From Mimachlamys varia (lineage: Eukaryota > Mollusca > Bivalvia > Pectinida > Pectinidae), in the NCBI GenBank assembly GCA_947623455.1, contig OX392532.1, positions 6,084,001 through 6,148,000 of the forward strand: 64,000 nt of DNA, in the 5' to 3' direction. Below are positions 1-13,200 of this stretch, piece by piece. Each line of letters opens with the position of its first letter. Within the stretch, counting starts at the first letter, position 1. Position numbers and translations under genes: made by a program. The notes below the pieces were generated by a model, which made no database searches, was not told where the DNA came from, and saw nothing but the letters and a program-made list of their open reading frames with translations.

Positions 1-800
1 CACTTTCAGAATGGCCTGTTTGATATCGTTGTAGTTCCTTTTTGGTGTGTATTTCTGAGATATATATTAAAAGATAATACCATATGATCAATGTTTCTGA
101 TGGGACATTCATTATCAATGTCGCTTACCATATCCTCTTCATTGCTTAGGATCAGGTCCAGAGTATTAGACTCATTGCCTGGTCGTAGACGTGTGCTGTT
201 TTTAACTTGTTGGTTTAGAAAGCTATTTCTGAAAAAGGATATGAAGCATTCACTCTGCGTTTCTTCTTTTGTGAGCCAGGTGTTCCAGTCAATTTTATAG
301 GATGGTAGAAGTTTCTGAATATTAGGAGGCGAGAGAAATGATCATCCGATGACAAAGAGTTGACCAGTTTGTACATTTACACATTTCTTTATTGTTCTCC
401 TTTTCTGAGTTTGGGCCTTTGTATATACAACCGATCGGGGTTTGATCATTTTCCAGGGGAATTTATTTTAATCCAGATATACTCCTTAAACTTATTTACC
501 TCGGTTACATCGACAGAATTTAGACTTTCTTGATATAGATACCTACATCGCGATGACAGTTGGCATCCATTTCATTAACTAATAATTCATATCCCGGTAT
601 AATGAGTTTTGCTTTTACTCTGTAGAAATCTACAGTTTCTTGTTATATATTTCAGTTATTCCTACTACATCTATATCTGTATACTGGATTCTTGCTTTTA
701 GTTCGTCTAATTTGTTTAAAAGACGGTCTGCATTCGCGTAATAGCCCTTAAAATAGCCATTTACTCCCCATCCGGAGTTTTGGTTTTGATCGTCTAGATC
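1..800 (-). pseudogene. LINE endonuclease-domain fragment, decayed
   Basis: Read on the minus strand, pieces of an apurinic-type endonuclease domain appear in order: ADRLLNKLDELKARIQ near 720-680, then 'D-V-V-G-I-T-E' and 'P-G-Y-E-L-L-V-N-E', and lower down KIDWNTWLTKEETQSE, SNTLDLILSNEEDMV and a terminal DHMVLSF near 75-90. The order is typical of non-LTR retrotransposon ORF2 N-termini. Stops and frameshifts break it, and it continues past position 1. Confidence 0.72.
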
Positions 801-1039
801 TTGGGTTGTGTTTCTGATTAGCTAATAAGAGAGAGCATTTTATTAACTAAAAACATAAACAGATGTCCATCAAATGAAATATTTAACTCGGAAGTGAAGT
901 GGACGGAAAACCACGTGAACAAACAAACAAGATGAATTCCTTACCTGTTGCATCCTGTATGACCAGCCTAGACCGAAACAATACAAGAAACGTCCGACTT
1001 TGTTTTCGAGCTTAGCACTCTACCGAAACTCTTCAAACT

Positions 1040-1436
1040 ATTGATAATAATGATAATAATAATAATTCGAGGTTTATAACCGCTTTATCACAACCTTAAA
1101 TGCCGTCTCAAAGCGGTTCACAGATAATTATCCATGGTTATAGGGCCTTAGCAACCAGCCAATATCGTTCTTAACTACTTGGGGAGCATACAATCATTAA
1201 ATATTATTTAACATTGAATGCAACTGGTGCTTGCATCTCGGCGCTCACAGCTAGCAGTCTACAATTTCTAGCACTACATAACCACGTACTCATTTAGAGC
1301 TGAGTAGACTGGAACAAACAGAATAAAGTAGCTTGCTCAAGGATACAACACAAGTAAGTGTCGTGAGCGGGACTCGAACCCGCAACCCTTCGATCACGAG
1401 CCCGCGGGCGTCCTACCACTAGATCACCGTATCTAC
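1040..1436 (-). mobile_element. tRNA-derived SINE
   Basis: Reading down the minus strand from about 1436, there is an A-box-like TGATCTAGTGG and a B box GGTTCGAGTCC about 35 bp later, giving a tRNA-like head. A central segment contains CAGTCTACTCAGCTCTAAAT. The 3' part has TAAAGCGGTTATAA and ends in an AATAATTATTATTA microsatellite near 1045-1065. Internal Pol III promoter, LINE-like tail and simple-repeat end together define a SINE. Confidence 0.75.
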
Positions 1437-1616
1437 ATTGATGAGTTCTCCATACATATATATATTATAAAGGTCAGATGGACAGAACGTGTACTTTTAG
1501 ATTTCGCAAGGGTGCCTTTGAAAAATTATATCCTCGCCATTGGCTACTCTTTTTACTTTTTTTTTGTGATAAATAAAGTCAAACATTTCTTAAGGTAAGA
1601 AAGTCTTACGAACTGT

Positions 1617-2035
1617 AGCAGAATCAGCTGAATTATGACCTCTCTTGACAGCAGAAATTAGCTGAATTATGACCTCTCTTGACAGCAAAAATCAGCTGAA
1701 TTATGACCTCTCTTGACAGCAGAAATCAGCTGAATTATGACCTCTCTTGACAGCAGAAATCAGCTGAATTATGACCTCCATTGACAGCAGAAATCAGCTG
1801 ATGTAGGACCTCTCTTGACAGCAAAAATCAGCTGAATTATGACCTCTCTTGACAGCAGAAATCAGCTGAATTATGACCTCTCTTGACAGCAGAAATCAGC
1901 TGAAGTATGACCTCTCTTGACAGCAGAAATCAGCTGAAGTATGACCGCTCTTGATAGCAGAAATCAGCTGAATTATGACCTCTCTTGACAGCAGAAATCA
2001 GCTGAAGTATGACCTCTCTTGACAGCAGAAATCAG
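1617..2035 (+). repeat. 34-bp tandem array, ~12 copies
   Basis: The repeated unit contains CAGAAATCAGCTGAATTATG followed by ACCTCTCTTGACAG. Copies differ by a few substitutions. It lies upstream of the MYBBP1A promoter. Confidence 0.93.
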
Positions 2036-2303
2036 GAAAGACCGACAATGCACTTAACATACAAAGCCGGGCCTAGGACAAGTACAGTCACCACAGTGAA
2101 ACACCGAAACAGCGGGAATCTAACACAAATAGAAAAAAGGCGATTACCACACGCAGTTCTAAGAGGCATCTACATAAGAAGAATCGACAAACGTGAAAAT
2201 ACCTCTATTAATGAGGAATCAAGATTATAATAAAATGTCTCGGTCAGTCCACAGGGACCTGAGAATTTGTTACTGCTAATTTTAGATTTAAAGTACGGTA
2301 TTC

Positions 2304-2443
2304 AAAGTAATTTTACACTTTTGGGAGGTTTAGACCAATTTTCGATAAAAATGCCCTCTCAATTGTCATAAGCCTTTCTGACCATTGAGGGGGCATATTT
2401 ATCGGAAATTTATCTAAACTCCCCAAAAGTGTAAAATTACTTT
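2304..2443. mobile_element. Foldback (hairpin) MITE-like element
   Basis: AAAGTAATTTTACACTTTTG at 2304-2323 is the reverse complement of the matching bases ending at 2443. Pairing continues inward through GGTTTAGA and GATAAAAATGCCC to a short loop around 2355-2385. The whole 140 bp folds into one imperfect hairpin, typical of a non-autonomous DNA element. It abuts the LINE RT fragment that begins at about 2450. Confidence 0.75.
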
Positions 2444-2449
2444 AAACAC

Positions 2450-3600
2450 CCTAGTGTGCAAAAAATGCTAGACTGGCTTAATTATACTACCAAGTGGGGC
2501 CTAACTGTTAACACTTCTAAGACAAAGATTGTTGTTTTTTTAGAAATTGGGGTAAATTGAAAGATAATGAAAATTGGAAATATGATGGGTGTGTTTTAGA
2601 GATAGTGAATGAATTCAACTATCTAGGAATTTTATTGAATTATATGGGAAAAAAACAAACACAGAAAAAAATATCTGAACAAGGTCGAAAAGCATTATTT
2701 GCATTAATGAGGGTATGTAAGAAACAGTATTTTAATATTGAGGCTCATTTAGCAGTGTTTGATACATATGTCAGTAGCATAGTGGTTCAGAAGTATGGGG
2801 ATTCCATAAAGGCCCTGATATCGAAAAACTTAATGTCAATCTTTATAAAAGGTTGTTAGGTGTGCGCAAATCTACTCCAAATATGATGGTTTATTTCGAA
2901 TTAGGCCGTTATCCATTATACATAACAAGGAAACTTAGAATTTTTAAATATTGGTTTAAATTGCTCAATACGGAAAATTGTATATTGAAATCGTGTTATG
3001 AAAATATGCTTCTATTTAAGGACCAATTGGTCTGTGAAATCAAAGATGAATTGAATCGCTTAGGCTTAGGTTATATTTGGGACGCCCAGAATGGAAACGA
3101 TTTTAATTTTGCAATAATTAAGGAAAGATTATTTGACATTTTTAATCAAAATGGATAAATTGCTATTATAGATATGTCGAAAGGTTTGCTTTACATGGAA
3201 TTAAAACCTTAAATTCTATTACAATCGTTTCTGACAAAATCAGTTAATATCAGTAGTATGAAAGAAATTGCTCGGTTCAGACTGTCAGCTCACAAATTAG
3301 ATATTGAATTCGGGCGATATGTTGGCATTGATAGAAGTAAAAGATTTTGTATTCTATGTAATCTTAATGATATAGAAGACGAGTTTCATTTTGTTTTAGT
3401 TTGCCTAGGTATTCTGATTTAAGACAGAAATATTTAAAATGTTATAATAGAAATAATCCAAGTGTATATAAGCTTACACAATTACTTAATACGAAGAATG
3501 TTAAAGACTTGTGTAATCTTGGGAAATATCTGTTAGCGGCAAATAAGTGCCGATCACAAGCATGATATATAAATGTATATAAATATTTATATATTTTTGG
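2450..3600 (+). pseudogene. LINE ORF2 C-terminal fragment, frameshifted
   Basis: Near 2456, DWLNYTTKWGLTVNTSKTK matches the reverse-transcriptase motif preceding the thumb. After a frameshift, NEFNYLGILLNYMGKK follows, then FELGRYPLYITRKL and YWFKLLNTENCILK. A CxxC-x(n)-H-x(4)-C zinc knuckle (CILCNLNDIEDEFHFVLVC) lies near 3348-3405. Several frame breaks show it is dead. It belongs to the same family as the copy at 6520-7618. Confidence 0.8.
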
Positions 3601-4173
3601 CAATGATAATAATGATTAAAGTTGATATTATACAATTGCATCGTTCATTCTCCTGTGGCCAATTTAACATTATGTATATATAATATAAAGAACTAGAACT
3701 TGTTACAGTATTGTACTGGGCCGCGGCTCCATACTGACAGAAACGCAAGCAACTGTGATACAAGATACATAAATTGATTGCATTATCAAAGCAAACTGCT
3801 GTTTTGTGGTAAATTTAAGGTTGAACAGTTCATTAAGATACTTCAAAGTTGAATGCGCTAACCCAGAGACGTACAGTACACTGTACATGCACAATATTAA
3901 TGTGTGTACTGTACCTAAGTGAAGTATTCAGCACACACATACACCTACTCGTAGCTAGGGTACGTACCGTTAACGTTGTTCGCATTCCATACTGTGGTTT
4001 ACTTTCGGAATTCGATATGTGGTTAATAACGCCAGAGAGCTTCTTTTCGGATCGGAATCTGTACAGCGTTTGTCACTAAGGTAGAAATCAAGCTGTAAAT
4101 TCAAAGATGTGAAAGTATACACGTGCTTTTAAACCCTGCATTAGGCATAGGAAACATAGAATAAGGCCTAAAA
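3600..4173 (+). promoter_or_regulatory. Putative MYBBP1A promoter and 5'UTR
   Basis: This is the non-repetitive stretch between the upstream LINE fragment and the ATG at 4174. I see no clear TATA box at a diagnostic distance; the E-box at 4120 is the only recognisable site. The extent is inferred from the position of exon 1. Confidence 0.35.
4120..4125. promoter_or_regulatory. E-box CACGTG upstream of MYBBP1A
   Basis: A palindromic CACGTG lies 48 bp before the start codon, in the probable 5'UTR/promoter. Such sites bind Myc/Max- and USF-type bHLH-ZIP factors and are common in ribosome-biogenesis genes. Chance occurrence cannot be excluded. Confidence 0.35.
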
Positions 4174-4296
4174 ATGAACGACCGAAACGCCGATTTATTG
4201 AAATTTTTCTGGAAATTGGCCGAATATGACGAAAATTGCACAGTAAAAACTACAAAACAGCTGTTGAGAAAGTTGGAAGATTCACAAAAGGACTAT
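4174..4296 (+). CDS. MYBBP1A: MYBBP1A exon 1 (start codon)
   Basis: Encodes residues 1-41, beginning MNDRNADLLKFFWKLAEYD. This matches the family N-terminal signature (hydrophobic-FFWD-x-A followed by a helix ending in K-x-L-L). The ATG has A at -3 and is followed directly by the conserved motif. The donor after GACTAT is GTAAGT, phase 0, which joins exon 2 in frame. The exon sits 6 kb from exon 2 across a transposon-filled intron. Confidence 0.88.
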
Positions 4297-7200
4297 GTAA
4301 GTGTCTAGCTCCAAAATTGATTTGGGCAGTTTGATACATACATGTATACCGAGTATGGGGATAGCCCCGCCTTCATCCACATATCTTAACCGTCCGAGCG
4401 TCCGAAAGTGTACATAGATGTACATAGGTCTATAACCAAAGTGTCGAAACGTGATTAGCAGCCTCCCTAAACCATAACTCTTTGTATAAACCAATAAGTA
4501 ACATATAGATTACCCTGCAGACCAGAATAGATCAGAAGCTGGCACCATAACAATAATAAACGACTAGATTGGACACAGTAATTAACTGTTACATGAGTAC
4601 AATTTTTTGTGGCTAACGTTTGATCACATATTATGTAAATGATGTACATGTGCATTTCACATGGAATATGGATATCACTAATTTATAAGATATAAAATAT
4701 GCCGCACAGACATTAAACTAAATTCAATCAATTGATTTGTACATTTTACCTAGTTACAGAAGCATGTGTTTGTCGGACCAATGTCAGAGTTTTCTTGCAT
4801 CCGCTGCAACTGGCCATTATTGCAGGCCCCGAAATTCTGTTCAGTCATGATCACATGTTTATGGTCTGTTATTGACTGCTTTAAAACATAGGCATTGTCA
4901 TTGTAATGTGGGACAGTAATCTGGTGCACATGGCAGCCATTGTAAAGTTTTAATAGTTGTTAAAGGGGCATCCCGCGAAAGTTAGCTTTTTTTCATATTT
5001 TTTTTCAAAATATTACATACACATATCGAGTGGGTATTCTTATGGACTACGACGATCGGATTTTGCTGATATGTATTCATAAAATAAATAATTTCAAAAT
5101 AACTAGTGAAATTCCAAACGGTCTAGCCAGACGCCCGGCTTGGGATTTCCACCTACCAACGCATGCGCAGCGAGCGTCGTTTCCATTGTAAACACTCTAT
5201 CTGGTATTACCGTTACATCGCGATAAGGCCTAACTACTAAGCGAAAAGTTGCGGAACGGTCAAAATATAACGCAAGACTGCGTTACGGAATCATATTGAG
5301 AGATGGGAAGTATTCAAAGGAGAAACTACATGCTCTATTGTGTGTATGTTACATATTTCTTCTGCGTAACGGTAACATGCACAAATAAAGCTTTGATTTG
5401 GTTTTGGGGCTACCCAAGGGGAAACTGTCTCAGTCTTCTGTAGCATAAAATGCGTATGTAATTTTAAACTTAAGAGTGTGTTTTATAATATTCCCTTTAT
5501 GATACTTCATGTTCCAGTGAAACAGTATGATTTAATGTTATTGCTGGATAGAAAGACCTTTTCAAATACAATATAAACCGTAACAGAAAAAGTCGTTTGA
5601 TTACGTTGTAAAACGGGACGTGCAACCGAGGTACATACGGCTTCAATTTGGACAAAAGATATAAAAAAATATGTTTTTCACGCGTAAAAAATGTGATTTT
5701 CATACTTAATCTATAAATTAGTGAAAGTACAAATATCATTGGGTTGCGACCCCGGTATTGAATTTGATCCGAAAATATATACATAACGAGAGAGAGAGAG
5801 AAAAAAACACAAAGTTATACAACATATACATATGTATATTGCATTCCTGCAGGCTTTTTTTAAAAGGTCAACGTCCCTTTACAAGAGGACAAAAAAAAGA
5901 TGTAAAAAGAAAGCGGAATTATCAAATCATATTCATAACGGGTAGTTATAAGTGTTTCAACAGTTCCAAATCAGATATACATGTAGTCATGCTTAGGGTG
6001 TGGTGCGTTATATGAGTGTATGGACTTAATATTCGCATTCCGTGATACGTGTTAACGTGTGAAGACGCTGAAAGTTGGATAGATTTTAAATGAATATTAA
6101 TGTACATGGTATATATATATAGATAGTTTGAAAAAAAATCCTAAAAATATTGAGTTGTAAAAAAAATCGCAAACATTTCATGTCATTTTATTTTCGTACT
6201 TTTCAATGCATGCTACATACATTTTATGAAATCACCTGAAAAGTTGGGTTCGTGAATATCATCTTTTACATAAATTAAGGTTTGTACCATGGCTGTATTC
6301 CGTACCCATGTGTACCAGTCTCGCTCAGGTATATATATATATATTATATACATAATTCCTGGTGTCGATAAATGATGCCGATGTGCCGACAAATATTTCT
6401 TTATTTGAATATCTGTAAGTGTGCAATTAATGTCTGATTCAATAACTTTGTCTCCGTTTCATCAGCCGTATACATTAATTTTATTTAAATCAAATAATAA
6501 ATTCAATGTTGTACAAAAGCAACTATCAGGGTAAGGTCGAAAGGCTGTATTCGCATTATATACGAAATGTAGAAATATGAATTTAAATTGTTGTACTTTA
6601 GTCAAACTGTTTGACACATATGTTACAAGTATACTGTGCTATGCCTCTGAAGTATGGGGCTCGTGTAAAGGTAAAGATATTGAAAAAGTTCATTTGGAAT
6701 TTTGTAAAAAGATTTTACATGTCAAGAAATCCACATGTAATAATATGGTATATTTTGAATTGGGTAGATTTCCAATTATATATACCCAGCAATATAATGT
6801 AATTAAATATTGGTTCAAGTTATTAAATACTAAAAACTGTATCCTAAAAGCTGCTTATGAGGAGCTCATGAACATGCCGAAAAGGAATAGTGTCTTTAAT
6901 TGGGTAACATTTGTGAAAAATAAACTTTTTTCATATGGATTAGGTGAAATGTGGTTAAATCAAAGAAATTTAAATATATCTGCAGCCCTGCCAGTTATTA
7001 AGCAGAGAATTTTTGATAATGCAGGACAAGAGATGTTCAAAATATTAGAGAACTCCTCGAAATGTCACTTGTATAGACATTTAGTTGATGATATAACATT
7101 GCAGCATTATTTATGTAAATATATCCCAAAGCGTAATAGAATTGCTTTGACTAAGATACGTTTATCAGCACATACGCTACATATTGAAACAGGTCGATAT

Positions 7201-10200
7201 CGAAATATCAATAGAAATGAACGTACTTGCAGTGTCTGCAAATCTGGTGATATAGAGGATGAATACCATTTTTTGCTAATTTGTCCAACTTTTCAAGATT
7301 TAAGAATGAGTCGTATAAAAATGTACTACTGGAAAAAACCGTCGGTTTTCAAACTGATTAAACTTTTAAGTTCAAAAAATCTGAAGGAATTGACCATGTT
7401 AAGTAAATATATATATGATGCAACTCAATTGAGAAAAACCTTGATTTAATGATAAACTTTATGTAAAATGATTTTGTCCATTCTCTGTGAAAGCCTAACT
7501 TGTCCAATATCCACTGTTGTAGTGCAGTGCCTGCCACTGTAATTATATGTATTGTTTATTACTTTCATGTACTGATAAGCTGTACAAGCTTAAAGTGAAT
7601 AAAATGAATTGAATTGAACATTACGCGTCCCCTCTCGTATGGCCTCACCCATCAAACCTGTCAAACGACTTGCGACAAGCTTGTCTCGTTGCGTCATCAC
7701 CGCTATTTTTATCGGGGCTTTCTCGAGGAATGCGATTTTGCAAGTGGTCAATATAGACATTTTGAGCGGACTTTGAATACTGGAATAGCAAGAAAATATA
7801 ATAAGTGGTGCAGACACCAAGTTCATCCAAGAACTGGCATTCAGGCTTTCGCGGGATGCCCCTTTAAAGGAAGTATTTAGACTATATTTTGGTTGATTTA
7901 TTCCGCACTCACTTGACTAGTTGTCATGATGTCCATACTAACGAAAATCGTCAATGCTACATTTTTTATTCAATAGAGGTACTACTTACATCGACAGCCA
8001 TCATAGGGTGTACCAGTCGATCAGAAATATTTCCAGGTTATTTTTTTCAAATATAAATAATGTTAATATATTTGTTCTATATATATATGCAGTAAGTTTT
8101 TTGCCTTCACAAAATAAGTTAAAAAATAGATTTTAATTTATATGTGTAACCCTGGTAAATACTAGCTGCAATATACCGCTCGGCTAGAGAGATCTTCTCT
8201 TTAGCTCGATCGGTTGAGCGTAAGACTAGTAGCCAGAGGTTCCGGGTTCGACTCCTAGCGGAGGCATTGAAATAATAATGGCCTCTGTTACATATGGCCC
8301 CACGTTGGGCGCCATTTGTAACCCTTGGGTAGCACAGTCAAGAATATAACTCCACACGAGTTTGGGTACAATGTTTATTTACATAGGATTGAACCTGAAA
8401 TAAAAGATACGAAACTATCACTTTATATGTACAGACAATACGGTAGTTTCGGTTTCTATTTACAGTATCACAGAGCTTATATATTCATATGTACAATATG
8501 TAGTATGAGTACTTACCAGCGACCGGAGAGGAAGGCACTAATGTTCTTATATGATGATATGAATAATGCTGGAGCTGGAGCTCTGTCCTGCTCCACAGCT
8601 AGGTGATGAGTGATTGATACATACAGGGTAGACAGGGTGGTGACGCGTACGTGTGCCGGTGGAATCACGTGCAACTCACTCTCTCACAATACACGATATA
8701 CTCAGGCTGACCCGAGTACACCAAAGACAGCACAAACAAGTGTGACCTAGTGCAATGAGTACACCCTGTTACATATGTTTAGAAAAATAGTTTAGAAAAT
8801 AAAAACTACTTCAATATTTCCAGCACAATCTAGCGACAAAAACAATTTGATCACAATGAAAAGGCAAATTAGTACACATTGTACACATTTTTTTGTTGTC
8901 AATGAATTGAAAAGCTTGAAGTAATTTTGACTGGTCAATAAACTTTGATATTTGACAGATGACTGCCAACGTGAGTAGTCCTCGGTTAAATAAACAATGT
9001 AGCATCCATAATATACCTAATTACGACATGGTATCAATTATCTAGTCAAATAAATGTGGATGAATCATCTAAAATACAGATATAAATATTTTCTCATACA
9101 AACATGTAAAACTCTCATAATTGCTGTCACCAAAATCCTGCGACAAATCCCTATGATATACATGTACATGTACAGTCTGCGACATTATCCCTAGTCCTAT
9201 GCCCGAGATTAATTTATATTCCCAACACCCTTTATGCACGTGCAAGTCTAACAACACCCAATGGATGATGTCCATAGGTGGCGCTGCCTGCACATACAAA
9301 TTAGCACCAAATCAGCGGTATTTACCAAAGCAGTGGTTCTCTCCCCAATTTCACTGGTAAACCAAGCTACATGTAACTAAACTTACACAAATCTGATCCC
9401 CATCACAGTTTTAGTGGAATGAGTTTTCTCTTGCAGTAGTTTTTGTTAGAGTTAAAAAGTCAACACTACAGTTCAGACCTTTTCTCGGGTCAGTTAATCA
9501 TCATAGGCAAAACCGAGACTCATCTACCTATGACAACATGTATGGTGTGAGGCCAGAGTGCAATGCTATATGAAAATGTGAAATTCTCCTGACACCAAAC
9601 AGTTCAAAAATATGTGGTCTGGAAATCTCCTGAACAAGAATATTATCTCGGTTTTCGGCCCAGATCAGAACCTTAGTCACCCATGGCCTACTAACAAGTA
9701 AAAATGGCATCTGGTAATTAGGTGGGAAATTTCGAATGATTGAAAATCGAAGACTCGTCTGACGGAATTTAGGAGCATTTGGTGATAATAAGACTGGGTT
9801 TGGATAAATAAAGCATCTGTTTATCGATATATGTGGTATGTGTTTTGTCACAGTCGAGTTTTGTTGTCAGCACTTCGAAAATCTCGAACACCAAACGGTG
9901 TTTGATAATACCATGTTTTCATATAGCAATGCTCTTTGGCCCCAAAGTCCAAGTCTAGTGTCAAGAAACTAGAGGAAACTGGGGCTATAAACCATAGACT
10001 TAACTTCCCGTGTTTGGCGGACTATATTGTTTATGGTATTTTAAAGATAGATGTCATATCCGCCTTTACTAAATGTTTTATGCCTTTATTAAGAATGTAC
10101 TAGTACTGTGGTCTGCCATTTAAAACAAAACGTTTGATTACATAGTGATATACATCGTGATCAATGTTGCACTTGAAATGTCTTGAAAATCATACCTGTG

Positions 10201-13200
10201 TGAAAAATATTCAATACAGATGCACCAAACATAGCCATACAAAATGTCAATCTTATGCACAAATGTCAAGAATAATTTTAAAGAAATAGTTGATGTGTTC
10301 TTTTGAAGGACGCTGTGGGAAAGGATTTGAAGTACACACTGCGAAGACTTGTGAAGGGTGTATCCTCCAACAGAAGAAGTGCTCGCCAGGGTTTCTCTGT
10401 GGCATTGTGTCAGGTAGGGATGGTGGTCTAGCCAGGGTTTCTCTGTGGCACTGTTGTCAGGTAGGGATGTGGTCTGGCCAGGGTTTCTCTGTGGCACTGT
10501 TGTCAGGTAGGGATGTGGTCTGGCCAGGGTTTCTCTGTGGCACTGTTGTCAGGTAGGGATGGTGGTCTGGCCAGGGTTTCTCTGTGGCACTGTGTCAGGT
10601 AGGGATGGTGGTCTGGCCAGGGTTTCTCTGTGGCACTCTGGCTGCCACCTCCGGGCCCCTCAAAATTTGAATATTGTCTGATTTCAATGGAATGTGCTTT
10701 GTTAGGGTTCGCACAGGGCCTTGAAAAGCCTTGAATTTCACTGCTGCCCTTGAAAAGTCTTGAATTTCACTTGGGTCCTTGAAAAGCCTTGAAAAGTCCT
10801 TGAATTTCGGTGTTTAGCATTCAGTATATAATTATCCAAAGTCTTGCTTTCGTTCATGTTTAATTTTCACATTTATATAAAAAAAACAACAACAGATTTA
10901 CGAAATAGAAACATGTATTGTGGTGATGTCTTCTCCCAGTGGCCTTGGCATAGGTTTTAGTGTCGGAGGGGAGATAAATCCCACTGACTATTTGCTTATG
11001 TTTGATGGTCGTCTGCTTTTGCTACCACTGCCGTTTTAACACCAAATGGACTGAAGACCCATTGTTTCAATCTTGGGTCAAAGCTTTTAAAGGTGATAAT
11101 ACCAAAGCATTATGTTGTCTCTGTCAGAAAATCATTGATTTAAAGAAAATGGTTGAGTCAGTTCTTAAATCTCTTAAGTAGCAATTGGTAGACGTGTAAA
11201 TTTGAAAATTTAATTTAGGCCTTGAAAAAACCTTGAAAGGGCCTTGAATTTGGTTGAACATAATCCGTATGAACGCTGTTTGTGTATTTATTTTAACACT
11301 TTGAGCCCAACTGCTGGGGTTTAGGGGACTTCTTGTAGTCTTATAGGGGACTTATAGTAATATATAGTTGATTAAATAGAGAAGACATCATGTAAGGATA
11401 TATATGTTTGTAACTGTTAAGTTGCCTTCTGTACATAAAGCTTCTTTATACAGCTATCTATATTTCTGCAGATCTTACGGAAGTTTACAGTCATCAGTAC
11501 AGAGAAGGTGTTAGCCTCCGTGACCAAACACCTCCAACTGTCAAAGAAGGATGGCAAAGCTGTAAGTAATGTAAACATCATCCATCAGATACTAATACAT
11601 GGATTTAGTATTAGACCAACAACACATGTTTCGAGAGTGGATATTAAACAGGGACGTAATACAGGGTGACTGCTAGAAAAGTAACACAACAGTGATGTGC
11701 ATACAGTAAAACTCCATTTACTTGAACTCGTTTACTCGAATACCCTTCAACTGTTGAGCACTTTGGTCCAGACCGATTTCGTACATTTTCAACCAACCTC
11801 GGATTACTCAAATACAATGTTTTCCTCTAACGATTGATCAGGTCCCTACGAGTATTTGTATCGATTTGTTATAAATTTTACAAACAGACATTACAACCTT
11901 ACCATGATCAAATGAGCTCCCAATTTCATCTAATAAGGTCATAAATTATCTACAAGGGACTGCTTTTTATTTGTGTTTGTTATTATATTATAAAAAAGCT
12001 TTAATTTATATCTACTGATATACATAAATGTAAATTCCGTTTGCAGGACACTGGGAGTATCCTGGTTGGGAGAGCAATGGTATACATGGCTCTGATTCAG
12101 TCCGGGAGACTGGCACAGGTAGGTCTTCATACAGGTGTGTTATATTTATACAGGTAGGTCTTCATACAGGTGTGTTATATTTATACAGGTAAGTCTTCAT
12201 ACAGGTGTGTTATATCTATACAGGTAGGTCTTCATACAGGTGTGTTATATTTATACAGGTAAGTCTTCATACAGGTGTGTTATATCTATACAGGTAGGTC
12301 TTCATACAGGTGTGTTATATTGATACAGATAAGTCTTCATACATGTGTGTTATATTGATACAGGTAAGTCTTCATACATGTGTGTTATATTGATACAGGT
12401 AAGTCTTCATACAGGTGTGTTATATTGATACAGGTAAGTCTTCATACAGGTGTGTTATATTTATACAGGTAGGTCTTCATACAGGTGTGTTATATTTATA
12501 CAGGTAAGTCTTCATACAGGTGTGTTATATTGATACAGGTAGGTCTTCATACAGGTGTGTTAAATTGATACAGGTAAGTCTTCATACAGGTGTTTTATAT
12601 TGATACAGGTAGGTCTTCATACAGGTGTGTTATATTGATACGGGTAGGTCTTCATACAGGTGTGTTATATTGATACAGGTAGGTCTTCATACAGGTGTGT
12701 TATATTGATACGGGTAGGTCTTCATACAGGTGTGTTATATTGATACGGGTAGGTCTTCATACAGGTGTGTTATATTGATACATTAATTAGTTATATTACT
12801 TAAATTAAATGTACACAATCACCATTACATAGATGTTAACCTCTGAATCCTCCCATGAGGGAGATCCACATCTCAGATAATGGGAAAAGTGTGTGAAATG
12901 CTGCTGATACATACTGCATTGCTCAATTTGTCATTCCCATTTTATGTATCAAGATAACTTCTCAAAGTATTTTAAATATTTGATCCAGACACACCTGTTA
13001 TGGTCATAATACACACCCTCCAGTACAAGGATATCATTTGACCACAGAATGTAGATTTTGAGTTTGTGTGAATTTGGACTTAAATGAGGGAAGGAGATGG
13101 GTCAAAATCAGGGAGTCTCCCTCGTAATGAGGGAAAGGTAACGGATACTGTTAACATGGTCATTTTCACGATTTTGATTGGTAAACTATACGTGTGGGGG

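Noticed and set aside
1364..1436. Minus-strand tRNA-like sequence with A and B boxes
   Set aside because: The B box is good but the stems are incomplete and the sequence continues into a SINE body with a microsatellite tail. It is not a tRNA gene.
8186..8265. Plus-strand tRNA-like sequence
   Set aside because: Acceptor and T stems pair poorly, the anticodon loop is unclear, and it lies within a TGTAAC/GTTACA-bounded element.
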